A stretch of DNA of 64,000 nucleotides from Pisolithus tinctorius. Lineage: Eukaryota > Basidiomycota > Agaricomycetes > Boletales > Pisolithaceae. Location of the stretch: contig JANFAH010000066.1 of assembly GCA_024663395.1 (NCBI GenBank), forward strand, positions 62,001 to 126,000, in the 5' to 3' direction. The notes under the pieces are model-generated. The model saw nothing but the letters and a program-made list of their open reading frames with translations. It ran no database searches and had not been told where the DNA came from. Positions 45,451 through 57,148 of the stretch are shown in pieces; the stretch's first letter is position 1; each line of letters begins with the position of its first letter. The translations under genes and the position numbers were made by a program.

Positions 45451-46362
45451 CGATGTTCGTCGTTTGTTTGCTTTTTTTTTTTTTCCCTTTGCTTGGTTTG
45501 ATATCAAAAATTCGGGTGGTATTTTCTCTGTTAGCATAATGGCTGCGCTGCGTGTGCAGAATCGGAATGTAGCCTCATGATTAGCTGTACTCAATTTCAA
45601 GCTTCTTCTGTGTATAATTTTTGCGCGTTTAATATAATCTCAGCTTCATTCAGCGAGGAACAATCTGCACGATCTTGAACTTGTCCATAACACTTGCGTT
45701 GAGTCTGGCACCAGCAGGTCTCTCTGAAACTCACGTTAATGTACGAGGCATCGTGCACGAGAATACAACACAAAATATCCTTGTATCAAGGCAATACACT
45801 TCGAGTGCATCATTTTTAGTAATTACTCTTGTCCTTCGAGCGCTCCATAGCTATAAAGCAGGTAAAAAAGAGAGCACCGCATACGTATCTCAATGCTTAC
45901 GATTATAGTGAAGGAGTTTTTCGATCAAGTCGACATGGGTGAGCACCATTCGGCGACAGCAGTACCTCCTTAGTTGCAGTTCGTCAAGTGCGTCACTGTA
46001 CGCAAAATAATGGCATCAATGCTTGGGATGGTGTGGACGAATGAGGGCTGCACATAATGCTTACCCTTCGCTCATGTCATTAGCGAGCAGTTCGAGGTAG
46101 GCATTCCATTTGTCCCCAATCACTTTTCCGCACGAAAAGCAGCGGACTGGGATGATCTATTGTAGCAGCGGTAAGGGTATTTCTATAGCAAAATCAATGC
46201 ATGGTATACCGACCATCGTGATTGGTGTCGGCAGGCAGACTCCTGGCTTACGATTAGGGCTGAGCAGCGCACGTGACCTTCCCGTTCACGTGCCATCGCG
46301 TCAATGACCGCGTCTTGTCGCTGACGGCGGATGACAAAGTGACTAAGTCGTACATAACCACC
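45451..46362. other. Intergenic region between the Sds3-like gene and condensin
   Basis: No supported gene. A T-rich run (45471-45486) follows the Sds3-like stop and may belong to its 3' UTR. The rest has only short frames. Confidence 0.5.
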
Positions 46363-49300
46363 ATGGGCTCCACATTTGAGCTGCAAGATGAGCTCCAGGC
46401 GTTTCAAGACCCGTCATCATACGAGATTCCAAACGAACACGATCTTCACGACAACGATGCTGCTGAACTTCTTCAACGTGGGTTTATTTGTTGTTCGTGT
46501 TTGACTATCCTTGACCGCATTTCTAGGTGCTGTTGGCAGCATCGCACACTCTTCTGATGAGATTAACGATCCTGAGATATTCGATATCTTTCGAAGCTTG
46601 CTGAAACATGCGGATGCGGTTCCTGGACCATGCATGAGCAAACTGCTGGACTCCATTGCATCAGGCTTCAGCGCCGAGATAGACGCGGCATTCCGTGACT
46701 CGAAAGAAGAGCACCAACAAGCGGTCATGGCACACAAGACTCCACTCGAGATGTACGCGTTTCTCCTTAACTGGTTCGCGGCTGCAGCAGACAAGGTGAA
46801 ATCGCCTGGAGAAGGCGAACTCACGCCACAGCCCAAGGCTCGTCGCGGAAGGGGAGGTAGAGCAGGTGGAACTCGTGCACTTGCCAGGAAAGTGGAGGAA
46901 TGGACATGGGTTGATCAGATCCCCGCAACACTCGAATTATTCACTAAGGCAATGAAACTCAAGACGCATCGCATATGGGTAACGACTCCAGAACGAGATG
47001 CGTTTATCACGTATGTCCTATTTCTAGCTGAACTTTTCTTCTAAATTGACATGACTGCTAAGATGCTTGACCCGTCCCGCATATCATATTGCTGAGAACG
47101 AACAATATATGAAAGTGAACAACGTCAAGGTCAATGTCTACAAGGTTATTTGTGTTGCTGTCAAGCACCACGGACACGCCCTTGCAGCTCAGATCAATAT
47201 CATGCAAGCATTACAATACCATGAACACCTTTCGGAACCCATGGCTGAGTGCCTTTCTCACCTTGCAAAGCATTTCGACCACGCTCAGCTCGGAGAGGAG
47301 ATCTTGCGCGAAATTGCAGGAAAGACTTTCAATGCCCAGGACACGAAAGGTCCCCGAGCGTTTTCTCGTTTCTTGGTGAAGTTCTGTGAAGAGTCACCTA
47401 GATCAGTGCTCAAGCAGATCAGCGTTCTACTCGGACACTTGGATTCAGAGGTGGGTCTACGTGGAATATGTCATTCTCATTCCGAAATGATAATGCACTA
47501 GTCGTATCCAATGCGCATGGCGATGGTGGAAGTGATTGGGTTGCTTATTCGTGAGCTGTCGAGCGCCGAAGACAACAACGATACAACGCAGACCCACAAA
47601 CAAATTGTCGGATTCTTTGAACTCCTTCTATCCCGAACTCTCGACTTGTCCTCTTATGTGCGCTCCAAGGTTCTTGCCACGCTATCAAAGCTTTGCGACC
47701 TACGTGTCCCGTTCCCTAAACAACGCCTGGAAATAACGAAACACGCAGTTGCGATGTTGGAGGACAAAGCCTCCACAGTTCGCAAAGCTGCGGTTGCTCT
47801 GCTTACGAAACTTATAATGACGCATCCTTGGGGGCTCATGCACGGTGGGCCTCTAAACCTGGAAAAGTGGGAAGGGTATTACAAGGAGGTGAAAGAGAAG
47901 CTGGACAAGTTGGAAGAAGCAGTGGGTAAGGCCGTGGAGCGGGGAGATGAAGATGAGGATGACATAAAAGGTGGAAAAGAAGACGATGACGATGAGGAAG
48001 GCGAAGAAGAAACCGGCGACGGAAACGAGGAAGCTGAAAGCGGTAAAATCAGGTAAAATATTTAGTTGCTTTCTGGTGGATGTAGCTGACTATGGATGGT
48101 CAGGAACGCAATAAATGACGATGAAATGGACGTGGACAGTGAATTGCACAACGCAGAAGACGCGAATATGGACGACGAGGAGGACAGCAAAAGACCCAAA
48201 AAGGTAATGGGCAAAAAGGCGAAAAAGTCACGGAAATCTGTGGTAGACGAGGTCGTCATCGCATCGGAGCAGGAAGCTCTCGCGGCATTAGAGTCCAATG
48301 AAGCGCTCTATCTCAGACTGCGCAAGAAATACTACACTGAAGCACTCGTATTCATCCGGATGATCGAGGGGTCTATGGAAGTAATCACTCAGTTACTCGC
48401 CAGTACTAACAAAGCAGAAGTGCTCGAGGCCATGGAATTCTTCAGAGTAGCCCATGTGTATGAGTTTGACGGGGCTGGGGTAGGATTTACCTGGTTGATC
48501 ACACCACCGACTGACGGCCTGTAGGTTGGTATCAAGCGCATGCTACACCTTATCTGGTCGAAGGATAACAACCAAACGTCAGAGGATGGCAAAGAACTCA
48601 AGGGTGTCCGTTCGCGCCTTCTGGAGTGCTACCGGAATTTGTACTTCGATCCTCTCCCAGACATGGAACCAAAACAGCAAGTAAACAGAATTGCGAAAAA
48701 CATGATCGAGTATGCGTCATAATACCGCCCATTTCGTATCTGACCACAGAGGCAACCTAAAGGTTGACCTATGATGCCACGCTAGCCGAGCTGACCAGTC
48801 TAGAAGAGATGATGAAGACTATGATGGAAGAAGACCAGGTCCACCATGATATTATTAACAAGCTCTGGCAGGTTTACAGCAAGTTGTTTCTGGTTACAAT
48901 GTTTGCCAGTTGGCCTTGATGTAGTCTCCTAATTTAGGTTCGACGAAATCTCTACCCGCTTATCAGCGCCGAGGCGCCGTTATCATCCTAGGGATGCTAG
49001 CGTTGGCGAAGCGTAGCATCGTGGAAGAAAAGGTTGATATTTTGCTGAAAATTGGACTTGGCAAACTTGGCAAAGTACTACAATTCTCTCTCATCCGCGC
49101 ACATGACCAGAATATTTCTTAGAGCGATCTTATGCTGGCGCGATACACTTGTGTTGTCCTGCAACGTCTCAATGGCAGTGCGAAGAAAGTGAAAGGTGCG
49201 TTCGAGTGGGTTTCTGGTGCATCAAATTATGACAGGATCGCTAGGATCTCTCCTCAACAAAACTCTTCGTCTGGAGATGAATAATGCAATCTTCCGGAAG

Positions 49301-51266
49301 CTTCAAGAAGCCATCGAACACCCTTGTCGATCCAAAGATTGGTTTGGAATGGCCGAACAAGTGATAAACACCATATATGCCCTTGGGGAGCAACCAGGTG
49401 AACTATGTGGCAGGATTATTAAGAACCTCGCGCAGCGTGCATTTGCTCGCAGACCACAAGCTCAAGAACAGTCTACGTCTGTCCCGGCGGATCCGGATGC
49501 GATGGACCAGGATCCTGAGACAGGAAGTGCTTCATATGCTCCCGCATCTCAAAGTTCTTCCGCCACGCAAAGCGCAAGACAGCGGAGCGGAGATCAAGCT
49601 GAGAAGGACTTGGGGGATGCTTTCCAGCTCAGTCAACTTTTATTCGTAGTTGGCCATGTCGCAATTAAACACATTGTCTTTCTCGAACTCGTCGAGCGGG
49701 AGTGGAAACGCCAGAAAGACGAGAAGGACCTAGGTAAGTGTCTTTGGATCTGGCCGGAGCGGACACTGACGACGGTCCCAGCGGAGAAACTTGCTGCAGG
49801 TGTTAATTCGCCAAACAAGGCATCAAAAGAGACTGAGGAACTAGATCAAGTAGCCGGAAATGTAGAAGATGAGATTGGTGATCGGATAGCTGCAGTACGA
49901 GAAACCGAACTCCTGTATGGGCCTCAGTCGTTGCTAGCTGTCTTCGGACCGATGCTTGTTCACGTCTGCGGCAGCCCTCACAAATTCAAGGCGAGTCATA
50001 TGGTTCCGTCTTCAGTCTGCTCGTTTGACGCCAGTCCAGAATCGAACACTCCGCGCTGCTGCGACGCTGTCGTTCGCTAAATTCCTCTGCGTCAGTTCAC
50101 AATTCTGCGACCGCCATCATCATCTCCTGTTCAAGATTCTCGAGACTTCAAAGGACCCTGACATAAGGGGCAACATCGTGATCGCGCTGGGCGATGTAGC
50201 CGTGTCGTTCAGCAATATCATTGACGAAAACAGCAACGAGTTGTACAAGGGTCTTTCGGACGATGACCTAGTTGTTAAGAAGAACACACTGATGGTGCTC
50301 ACTCACTTGATTCTGAACGGCATGATCAAGGTCAAGGGACAACTCGGCGAGATGGCTAAATGCTTGGAAGATGAAGACCCACGGATTTCTGATCTGGCGA
50401 AACTTTTCTTCACGGAGTTGTCGACTAAAGACAACGCTATCTATAACAACTTGCCCGACGGTGCGCTGCCTCCGCATAATTCGTGTTCTCAGGGTGCTGA
50501 TTGTGCAATGCAGTCATAAGCCATCTTTCAACAGGTGAACACGGTGTAAGCGAAGAAATATTCCAGAACACCATGCGGTACATTTTCACCTTTGTCGAAA
50601 AGGTGATGAAACACGTGACTCACAAGCATGGAGGACTCACCTTTAAACAGGAAAAACAAGCAGAAAATATCGTTGAGAAACTCTGCCAACGCTTCCGCTT
50701 CTCGGATGACCCTAGGCAATGGCGAGACATCGCATTCTGCCTGTCTCTGCTTCCGTTCAAGTCCGAGAAATCTGTTAAGAAGCTTATAGAAGGGCTTCAG
50801 TTTTATCAGGACAAATTGCACGAGCAGAAAGTTTATGACCGTTTTGCGGAGATCCTCACAAAGGCCAGTATCTCGAGGTTAAGTCTCGCCAAATGCAATC
50901 TGCCAAACTTACTTTGATATAGGCTCGCTCAAATAAGTCAGCCAACAAGCCGGATACAGAGCTCGATGAATTCGAATCAGTATGTTTCAATTCCTTTCCT
51001 ATAATATGGAAATGGTTTACGCCCTTCGCATTGCAGATTCTTAACGAGCACAAACGACAAGGCGAAGAAGATCTCGCTTTTGAGAAGCGCGTGCAAGGCA
51101 AGAAAGCCGCTGCTAAGAAGAAAGCCACTCGACGCTGTAAGCCTTCCTCTGTCTTTTAAGTACACGCAGGCCTCAACCTTCCTCAGCCACACGCAAGAAA
51201 ACTCAAGAAGCTGAACCCGAAACCCGCCGGGCTCAAGCTGATGATGACGATGATATGTATGTTTAA
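46363..51266 (+). CDS. YCS4: Condensin complex subunit 1 (Ycs4/Cnd1, CAP-D2)
   Basis: Seventeen exons, about 1363 aa: 46363..46477, 46527..47010, 47063..47450, 47502..48052, 48104..48479, 48525..48709, 48763..48878, 48938..49074, 49123..49195, 49236..49733, 49782..49990, 50040..50460, 50514..50602, 50651..50863, 50923..50979, 51037..51136 and 51187..51266. This HEAT-repeat subunit links SMC2/SMC4 with the kleisin and compacts mitotic chromosomes. Diagnostic stretches include LLYGPQSLLAVFGPMLVHVC, DVAVSFSNIIDENSNELYKG, LVVKKNTLMVLTHLILNGMI and ISDLAKLFFTELSTKDNAIY. An acidic linker lies at about 370-440 and a basic tail at the end. Three introns start with GC. Two 48-nt introns (49734-49781, 50603-50650) are stopless; splicing them matches the family better. 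The final exon may be extended by another splice near 51257. Confidence 0.93.
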
Positions 51267-51560
51267 GGCATTGCTCTCTCATGTAAATGTACCAGTACAT
51301 GTTACAATCTAATAGACAAACGTCATGGGGCACCAGAGGAACACGAGAATCAAATGGCACTTTCTATGAGACAGAGGTGACCGGACTAACCAAGACTCTT
51401 ACAAAGCGTCCAGTTCGGATTTTCGACTATCCCCACAACATTGGAATAAGAGCAATTATTATTCCGTGTGAACAGGTCCTACATATATACAAAAGTGTAT
51501 CCAGACAAGTAAGTTAAGGTAAGTTGAGATGCCACGAACAACATGGATGAAATATCAAGT

Positions 51561-53700
51561 TCAGAAATCACCAAGATCAACTTCTATGCTTTCAATGAGC
51601 GAAGCTTCCAAACTCTTGCTCGGTGATGTTTGCAACGTAGAGATAACAGATGTCGGTATGGGCGATATCGGACGTACGGCTGGCGTTGATTGCGCTCCTA
51701 GTATAGGCGTTGTAGTTGCGCTGCCATTCGGCGTTGCTGACCTGTTGATTGCATGAGACGAATAGAATAGCAGTGTCAAACGTAAGTGACACAATGTAAT
51801 ACAGTGAGGAAGGACGAACCTAGAAGGGTTATTAAGAAATCTTGGCGTCGCCTTTAGCTTGGCGCTCGACTCGGGGGTGGCTGTCCCTGAGAGCCCAGCA
51901 GCAGCCAATTTACGTTCTCTGCGTTTCCGCTCGGCCTCAAACTCTGCCCTGCGCACGGCTTCCAGATTGGCTTTGCGATTCCGTTCGTTTACTTTCGCAA
52001 GTTTGTCGGCAAGGGATTCCTCCTCTTCCCGTACATTCTGTATGGCAGGAAGTTCCTTGAGCTTTGCTTCGATATCCTCAAGTTCAGTGTAGTCATGCCG
52101 TCGCATGGCCAACGTTCTGGCTTGCATAAGACGTGAACGCTCCATTGTGATCGCCGCTGCACTTTGTTGATGACTCAATTGGTTCTTGCGCGCGAGCATT
52201 GCTGAAATGTCACTCTGAAAGAGTGCTTAATATGGTAAGACGGATCAAATGGAGCGCACAGACCTCGGTGTAAGGTTGTGTAGAGAGCTTCTCGAGTTGT
52301 GCAACCTTTTTCTCTACCTGCCGTTTCGAGGGCAGTTTCACGTCATCGACGGCACAAACCTTCACCAACCGCTCAAATTCCTTCTATAGTCTGCTTTTCA
52401 GGGCTTACTCGTGAGTAGAGACAGAGGGGCACGAACCGGATCAAATATCGCATTCGATACTTTGTCCATAGTGAAACTCTTCACAGACTTGCCGTGTTTG
52501 AGTTCAAGCATCTGGTTGACCGTCTGGTCGTTTATCTTGTACGGTCTTACAAGATTGGCTCCAAGGTCTTCCGGAGTACGTTGGATACCCTTTACACCTG
52601 GGACGGGACCAAGACTTACTTATAACTTCGCATAATCGATACACTGGCTCGTTGTCCTCGCTGCCAATGAGATAGCGGACCCAGGCACCTTATGACAACC
52701 TAAGCTTGGCTGAGCAAGGTCCTCATGTTTGGACTCGCCTTTGACATAGTCCTCAAACCACGGCGCCATGCAATACTTTGCAAGCATGTCGCGCGTGAGT
52801 CTACATGCACTGAGATCGCTTAAGGCAACGGGTTCGTCGTCGGGGTCAGGTTGTTTAGAGTACAGCTTGCGTTCCCTCTCTTCTTCTTCTTCGTATTTGC
52901 TTATTTGGCCGTCTTCTTCTTCACCAGAAGAGGTCTCCATATCCATGGGTGATGAAGAACGATCCCGCTTCGGAGAGTCGGTCCGCACCTAACGGAGGGA
53001 TAAGACTGAGCACAGGACATTGCACTGGCGAACATACACGCTTCTTCTCATCTTTTGCCTTGCGTTTTGCCTTTAACTCGTCAAGCTTTCGCGATTTCTC
53101 CTTAGTAGCTCCTCTCACTGCATGCTGGCCTACGAATGAAATGAAGTAAGAGCGTATTACGCAAGCGCGCAAACGAGTGGCGAGTACGTTTGGCTGCTTT
53201 TGACACGCTATCGGCGTCATTTGAAGCGCCCTTTTGCTGTCTAATCATCTCTTGCAGCCTACGCCTGTCTTGGATTTTCTGCATTTGTTCCAGGCGCTCA
53301 GTAAGGATTGCCTCGCGTTCAACTTCGGGCATGGCGAGCAGTCTTTCGTAGCGAGTAAGGACAATCCGATTTTGCAAGCATGGGGTCAAACACTACGTTC
53401 CACCACGACTAGTGCTGTACGCACCTTTCTCGGTCCGATTCGTCCTCGTATTTGCCCTCTATAGGGTATGGATTCACTTCCGCACCCTCCTCGCTCTCCG
53501 GTTCATTCTCGGAACTGGACAAACTACTGCAAGGTGTATGAAATCGCTACAACAAAACCATGGAATATCTGGGCTCACTTGGACTTGCGTTTCTTCACTA
53601 CCGACGGTTTCGAACTGGACGACTGCCTCTTTCGTTTCTTCTCCGTTGCACCTGCGAGTTCGAGGAGTTCGTCGTCAATGTCGCCGTCAGTATCAGACAT
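51561..53700 (-). CDS. RTF1: Paf1-complex subunit Rtf1 (Plus-3 domain)
   Basis: Ten minus-strand exons (53579..53700, 53425..53526, 53188..53342, 53038..53129, 52739..52988, 52620..52688, 52437..52567, 52264..52383, 51820..52214, 51561..51741), 538 aa. Rtf1 promotes H2B ubiquitination and binds phosphorylated Spt5 through its Plus-3 domain. The N-terminus is acidic/basic (MSDTDGDIDDELLEL, KKRKRQSSS). It is followed by the histone-modification region ERLEQMQKIQDRRRLQEMIR. The Plus-3 domain (about 250-400) includes SACRLTRDMLAKYCMAPWFE, VRYLIGSEDNEPVYRLCEV and NLGANLVRPYKINDQTVNQM. A C-terminal coiled coil (ARRA-type EAVRRAEFEAERKRRERKL) precedes a Ser/Thr/Pro tail. The fifth intron (52689-52738) uses a GC donor. 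It is convergent with the condensin gene. Confidence 0.92.
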
Positions 53701-53866
53701 AGTGACGCCCAGAGCAGCAGAGTAGAGTTAACAGTATGGCAAGGAAGAAAACAATTACGGCGCCGACAAACACAGGACCGATTGTTTGGTCATGTTTGCA
53801 TCGAGAGGGGGAAGACCACGTGACAAAACCCCTATAGCATGGAGAAGTAAAGTACACAGCGCACGA

Positions 53867-55583
53867 CTAGCTTTGTTCTGCCAGAACAACCTTTTTTCTC
53901 TCCGCCTTTGGCTTGCTTTCTCCTGCACGCGTGTGTTTCCGCCGACGCTCTTCCTTGACCCGCTGGGCCTCGAGCATGGTCTGCTTGAGTTTTGCTGCCT
54001 CATGGACAGCTTTAGGTAGATGTCGTGCCCTGGAAAATAAATTGTAAATATCGTACAGTCAAGGCTGCCAATGGAACGTTTCCCTTACCTTGAGATTTTG
54101 CCGACCTCCTGGTCATACTTCCACCTTTCCTTCAGACTCTCACGGTATTCTATCGCGGCGCGTTCCCTCGCAGTGATGATCCCAAGCTTCTCATGCGCCT
54201 TTGCTTTCCATATCCTCACATTCCCATCATCCGACCCACTGATCACGAATCGCGCGTCCGCAGTGAATACTGTGGATGAAACGCTGCATATTGTTTACAT
54301 TACAATACCCTGAAGTGCATGTCAAGCCAACGTACCGTTGCATTCGTTTCGTGTGATAGACCTCCGGACGCGTGCCCTTGCCTTCCTTCCATATCCGCAC
54401 CGTCCGATCCCATCCTCCGCTCACGAACTCGAGTCCCGTGGGACTCCAATCGCAACTCATGACCGCCGAAACATGTGCCTTGTAAATCTGTGTAGGATTG
54501 GATAGTTGCCGAACGTCGAAGGTATACAGGTTATGATCTTCCGACGCGAGCAGCACCAGCGTGGGTAAAGTCGGCGACCAAGCAAGCGCATTGCTTCGCA
54601 TTTGCATGGTCACCCTCCGTTCCGCCTTCCCGGAACGAATGTCGTAAAGGGTAAAACTACGATCCGAACCGATGCTCCCCAAGACTGAGGTCTCGCTAAG
54701 ATTGAACCGTACAGAAGTGACCGTCTCCGTGGCAGTAGGAAACGTAAGGTTTGATACAGCGGCAGTTCTGTGACAAGAGAGTATACGCATGAGACGCCAG
54801 CAGGCAAACGAACCAGGAATGGACGGACTTTGTTTCGTCCCATATTTGAACAATATTTGATGCCGTAGCAAAGATCGGGTCGGAGCGGTGATGATCTATT
54901 GAACTAGCAATGCTGGTCAGTTGGGACGACATCACCATAAGCGACGACCATACTTGAACGGCGATTTTCCGGAGAAGATATGGAGTGGTTTTTGTTGCTA
55001 TCAAAGGGTTCAAATCTGGTACAGGCACTAGGCAAATCGACTCACAACTTCCTCGTCCCGTGGCGAAATGTCCCAGAATTTGATGTTGGTATCCACACCA
55101 CAACTAAGCAGTCCGTTGTCTTGCGAAAAGCACAGGCCCGATACTTTTCCTTGGTGTGCGTCTTGTATCCGATGTACCTGTTTTTGCTCGGCGATGTCAT
55201 GCACGAGTATCCCTGGTACAACGCTCCTCTATAAACAGTGCGACGCAGACATATGAGTGACATACCTCCATCCCAGCTACCACTTGCGACAGTGTTAAGC
55301 GTGCCAGGCCTTCTGCATAGTACTTCTATGGCATCGATGTGTCCCTCCAACGCTCTTAAGAATGGCTTGGCAAACATTCTTTCCATTTTTGCAGCGTTCA
55401 GCGCACGCGTACGTTCGCGAGCGCGGGCAAACGGATGCATGAGAGGGTCGAGGTTCCGTGACGTAGGTGTCGGGTCTCCTGGACGAATGGGCAGATGTGC
55501 TGATGGGGCATGCTGGAGGACAGATATTTTCTGCACGTTTTGTTAGCTAGACGACGGGGCACACACGACTGACATACTACCAT
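53867..55583 (-). CDS. SOF1: Sof1/DCAF13-family WD40 protein (SSU processome)
   Basis: Eight minus-strand exons (55578..55583, 55266..55530, 55046..55212, 54954..54997, 54829..54903, 54336..54767, 54089..54283, 53867..54029), 448 aa. Sof1 is a U3-snoRNP-associated WD40 protein needed for 18S rRNA maturation in the nucleolus. It opens with RNLDPLMHPFARARERTRAL and KMERMFAKPFLRALEGHIDA, typical of the family. WD repeats follow (GSWDGGILVHDIAE, FATASNIVQIWDE, FVSGGWDRTVRIWKEGKG, VISGSDDGNVRIWKAKAHEK). The C-terminal Sof1-like domain has HLPKAVHEAAKLKQTMLEAQ and ends in a Lys/Arg-rich tail. The predicted first exon is only 6 nt (ATG GTA), required because no other in-frame ATG precedes the second exon. 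It lies 40 bp from the VPS26 stop and 166 bp from the Rtf1 start. Confidence 0.92.
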
Positions 55584-55622
55584 CACGCAAGCCTCGACAA
55601 ATCGCGAACGAGCAACTTGGCG

Positions 55623-57000
55623 CTACGATGATGATTTTTCTCCGCAAACTAACAGTAGTGTGGGAATATCTACTACAACGGTACAACCCCTGTTCGCAAG
55701 GACAAGAATTACATTAACTACTCCTATTACAAGAAGGCTAGTTCTGAAACGATCGTCAGCGACGGTTCGTTGGAGCAATATTGGCGTCACCTCTGGGATT
55801 CTAAAGATCGTGATTTCCTTAGGCGATACTCAGTACAAGAGGACGCCGTTTCGTACAGTGCTCACCTGTTGCTTGAAGTATCGTCGATTCTCTTCGTCGA
55901 CAAGAACTAAGTTGAGGTAGTACCGCACGCTGAACTTCTTGTTCACCTCACGGAACGTGGGTGTTAAGTCAAAACCACCGAGGAAAAGTCGAATGGGAAT
56001 GGTTTCGCCTGCGTGAAGGATATCAAATCTGCCTACCCCACCTTTGCCCATAGCCTCTACTCACCCCGCACTGGAGCACCATCCATGATCTCAAACTTGG
56101 TAATGGTCTCACTCTCGTTATACTGATTCGGTGGAGATCCGGTGGTTTCCCGGCGAATAATGGAGAGTTCCATATGCTTGATCTTGATCCGTACGAGTAG
56201 GAAATAAATCTTGCCAACGATGACGTCCTTGAGATGATATCTAAGGGACCATATAAGCCCTCCGCAGCACGACCGTGTACAACTATACGTGCTTCGACTT
56301 GTTATACTCGAACTCGATGTGCAAGCAGTCCTCGATGCCGACTTCCATCTTGATGGCATTGTTGCTGTCAGGTGGCATGCGGTACGAGTGAACCCATATA
56401 TCCTTGTCTTTTGTGACCTCTGCTAGCCGGCGCGACACAGTTACTCGAACAAAATACCTTTATGCCGCTAAGTAGGTTGTAAAAGGAGAGGTCATTCTCT
56501 GCGCACCGTAATTTAACGTTTATCCCATGATAACTCTCGTACTGTTTCTCCACATTCTTGAAGAAGAAGTCAAACGTCTGGGCCTGGCGTAAATCACCTG
56601 GAGCAGCTAAATCTTGGGACAAAGACAAGAACTCGTGGTGGTGCCCTCGATCGTAGAACAGATCTGTGTCGTTATGTTTGGTGGAACAGCCTCGTGCGAA
56701 GGCATACCAACTGCACACTTACCGATACTTCCAATGAATTCGACTTTAATACCGTCATGGGTTACCCTCTTTCCGTCTCTCACACGTATTGTTACCTGCC
56801 CGTTTTGCAGCCGTTGAAGTGGTAAGTTCTGGAACGGAATCAACCTAAACACCCACCTGGCCGCTTATTGAGTCGCCATCATAATAAATAGGACATGATA
56901 TAGTTTTGTCTTTTTCCGTCTTCATGTCCACCTGCTTTCTCAACTCCTCCCCTTCCAACTTGATGTCGACGTCGACTGGTGAGGCAAAGAAGTACGCCAT
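55623..57000 (-). CDS. VPS26: Retromer subunit VPS26
   Basis: Seven minus-strand exons (56857..57000, 56723..56795, 56507..56663, 56293..56457, 56065..56240, 55866..56008, 55623..55817), about 350 aa. VPS26 has an arrestin fold and joins VPS35 in the retromer, which recycles cargo from endosomes to Golgi. Family marks: MAYFFASPVDVDIKLEGEEL, YDRGHHHEFLSLSQDLAAPG, FVRVTVSRRLAEVTKDKDIW, KDVIVGKIYFLLVRIKIKHM and SETITKFEIMDGAPVRGETI. The fourth intron (56241-56292) starts with GC; only this donor restores the YNKSKYHLKD junction. The last exon continues past the usual end into a hydrophobic tail (SLLVIGVVNVILVLANRG). This tail is unusual, and an unseen splice could shorten it. It diverges from the Nudix gene. 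Confidence 0.92.
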
Positions 57001-57148
57001 GACGTCTGGCCTACAAGCGCTGAGGCTTGAGTTAAGTACTAGCCGAGTACAAATCTCCGATGAGACGCGTCTCCACACACAGCGCTCGATCACGTGGACA
57101 ACTTGCTGTAAATATACTACCTGCCCCGAGCACAGTACTCTGGGTGGG
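57001..57148. promoter_or_regulatory. Short divergent promoter between VPS26 and the Nudix gene
   Basis: Only 148 bp separate the two start codons (57000 minus, 57149 plus), so the genes must share or overlap promoter elements. No TATA box is evident. Confidence 0.5.
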
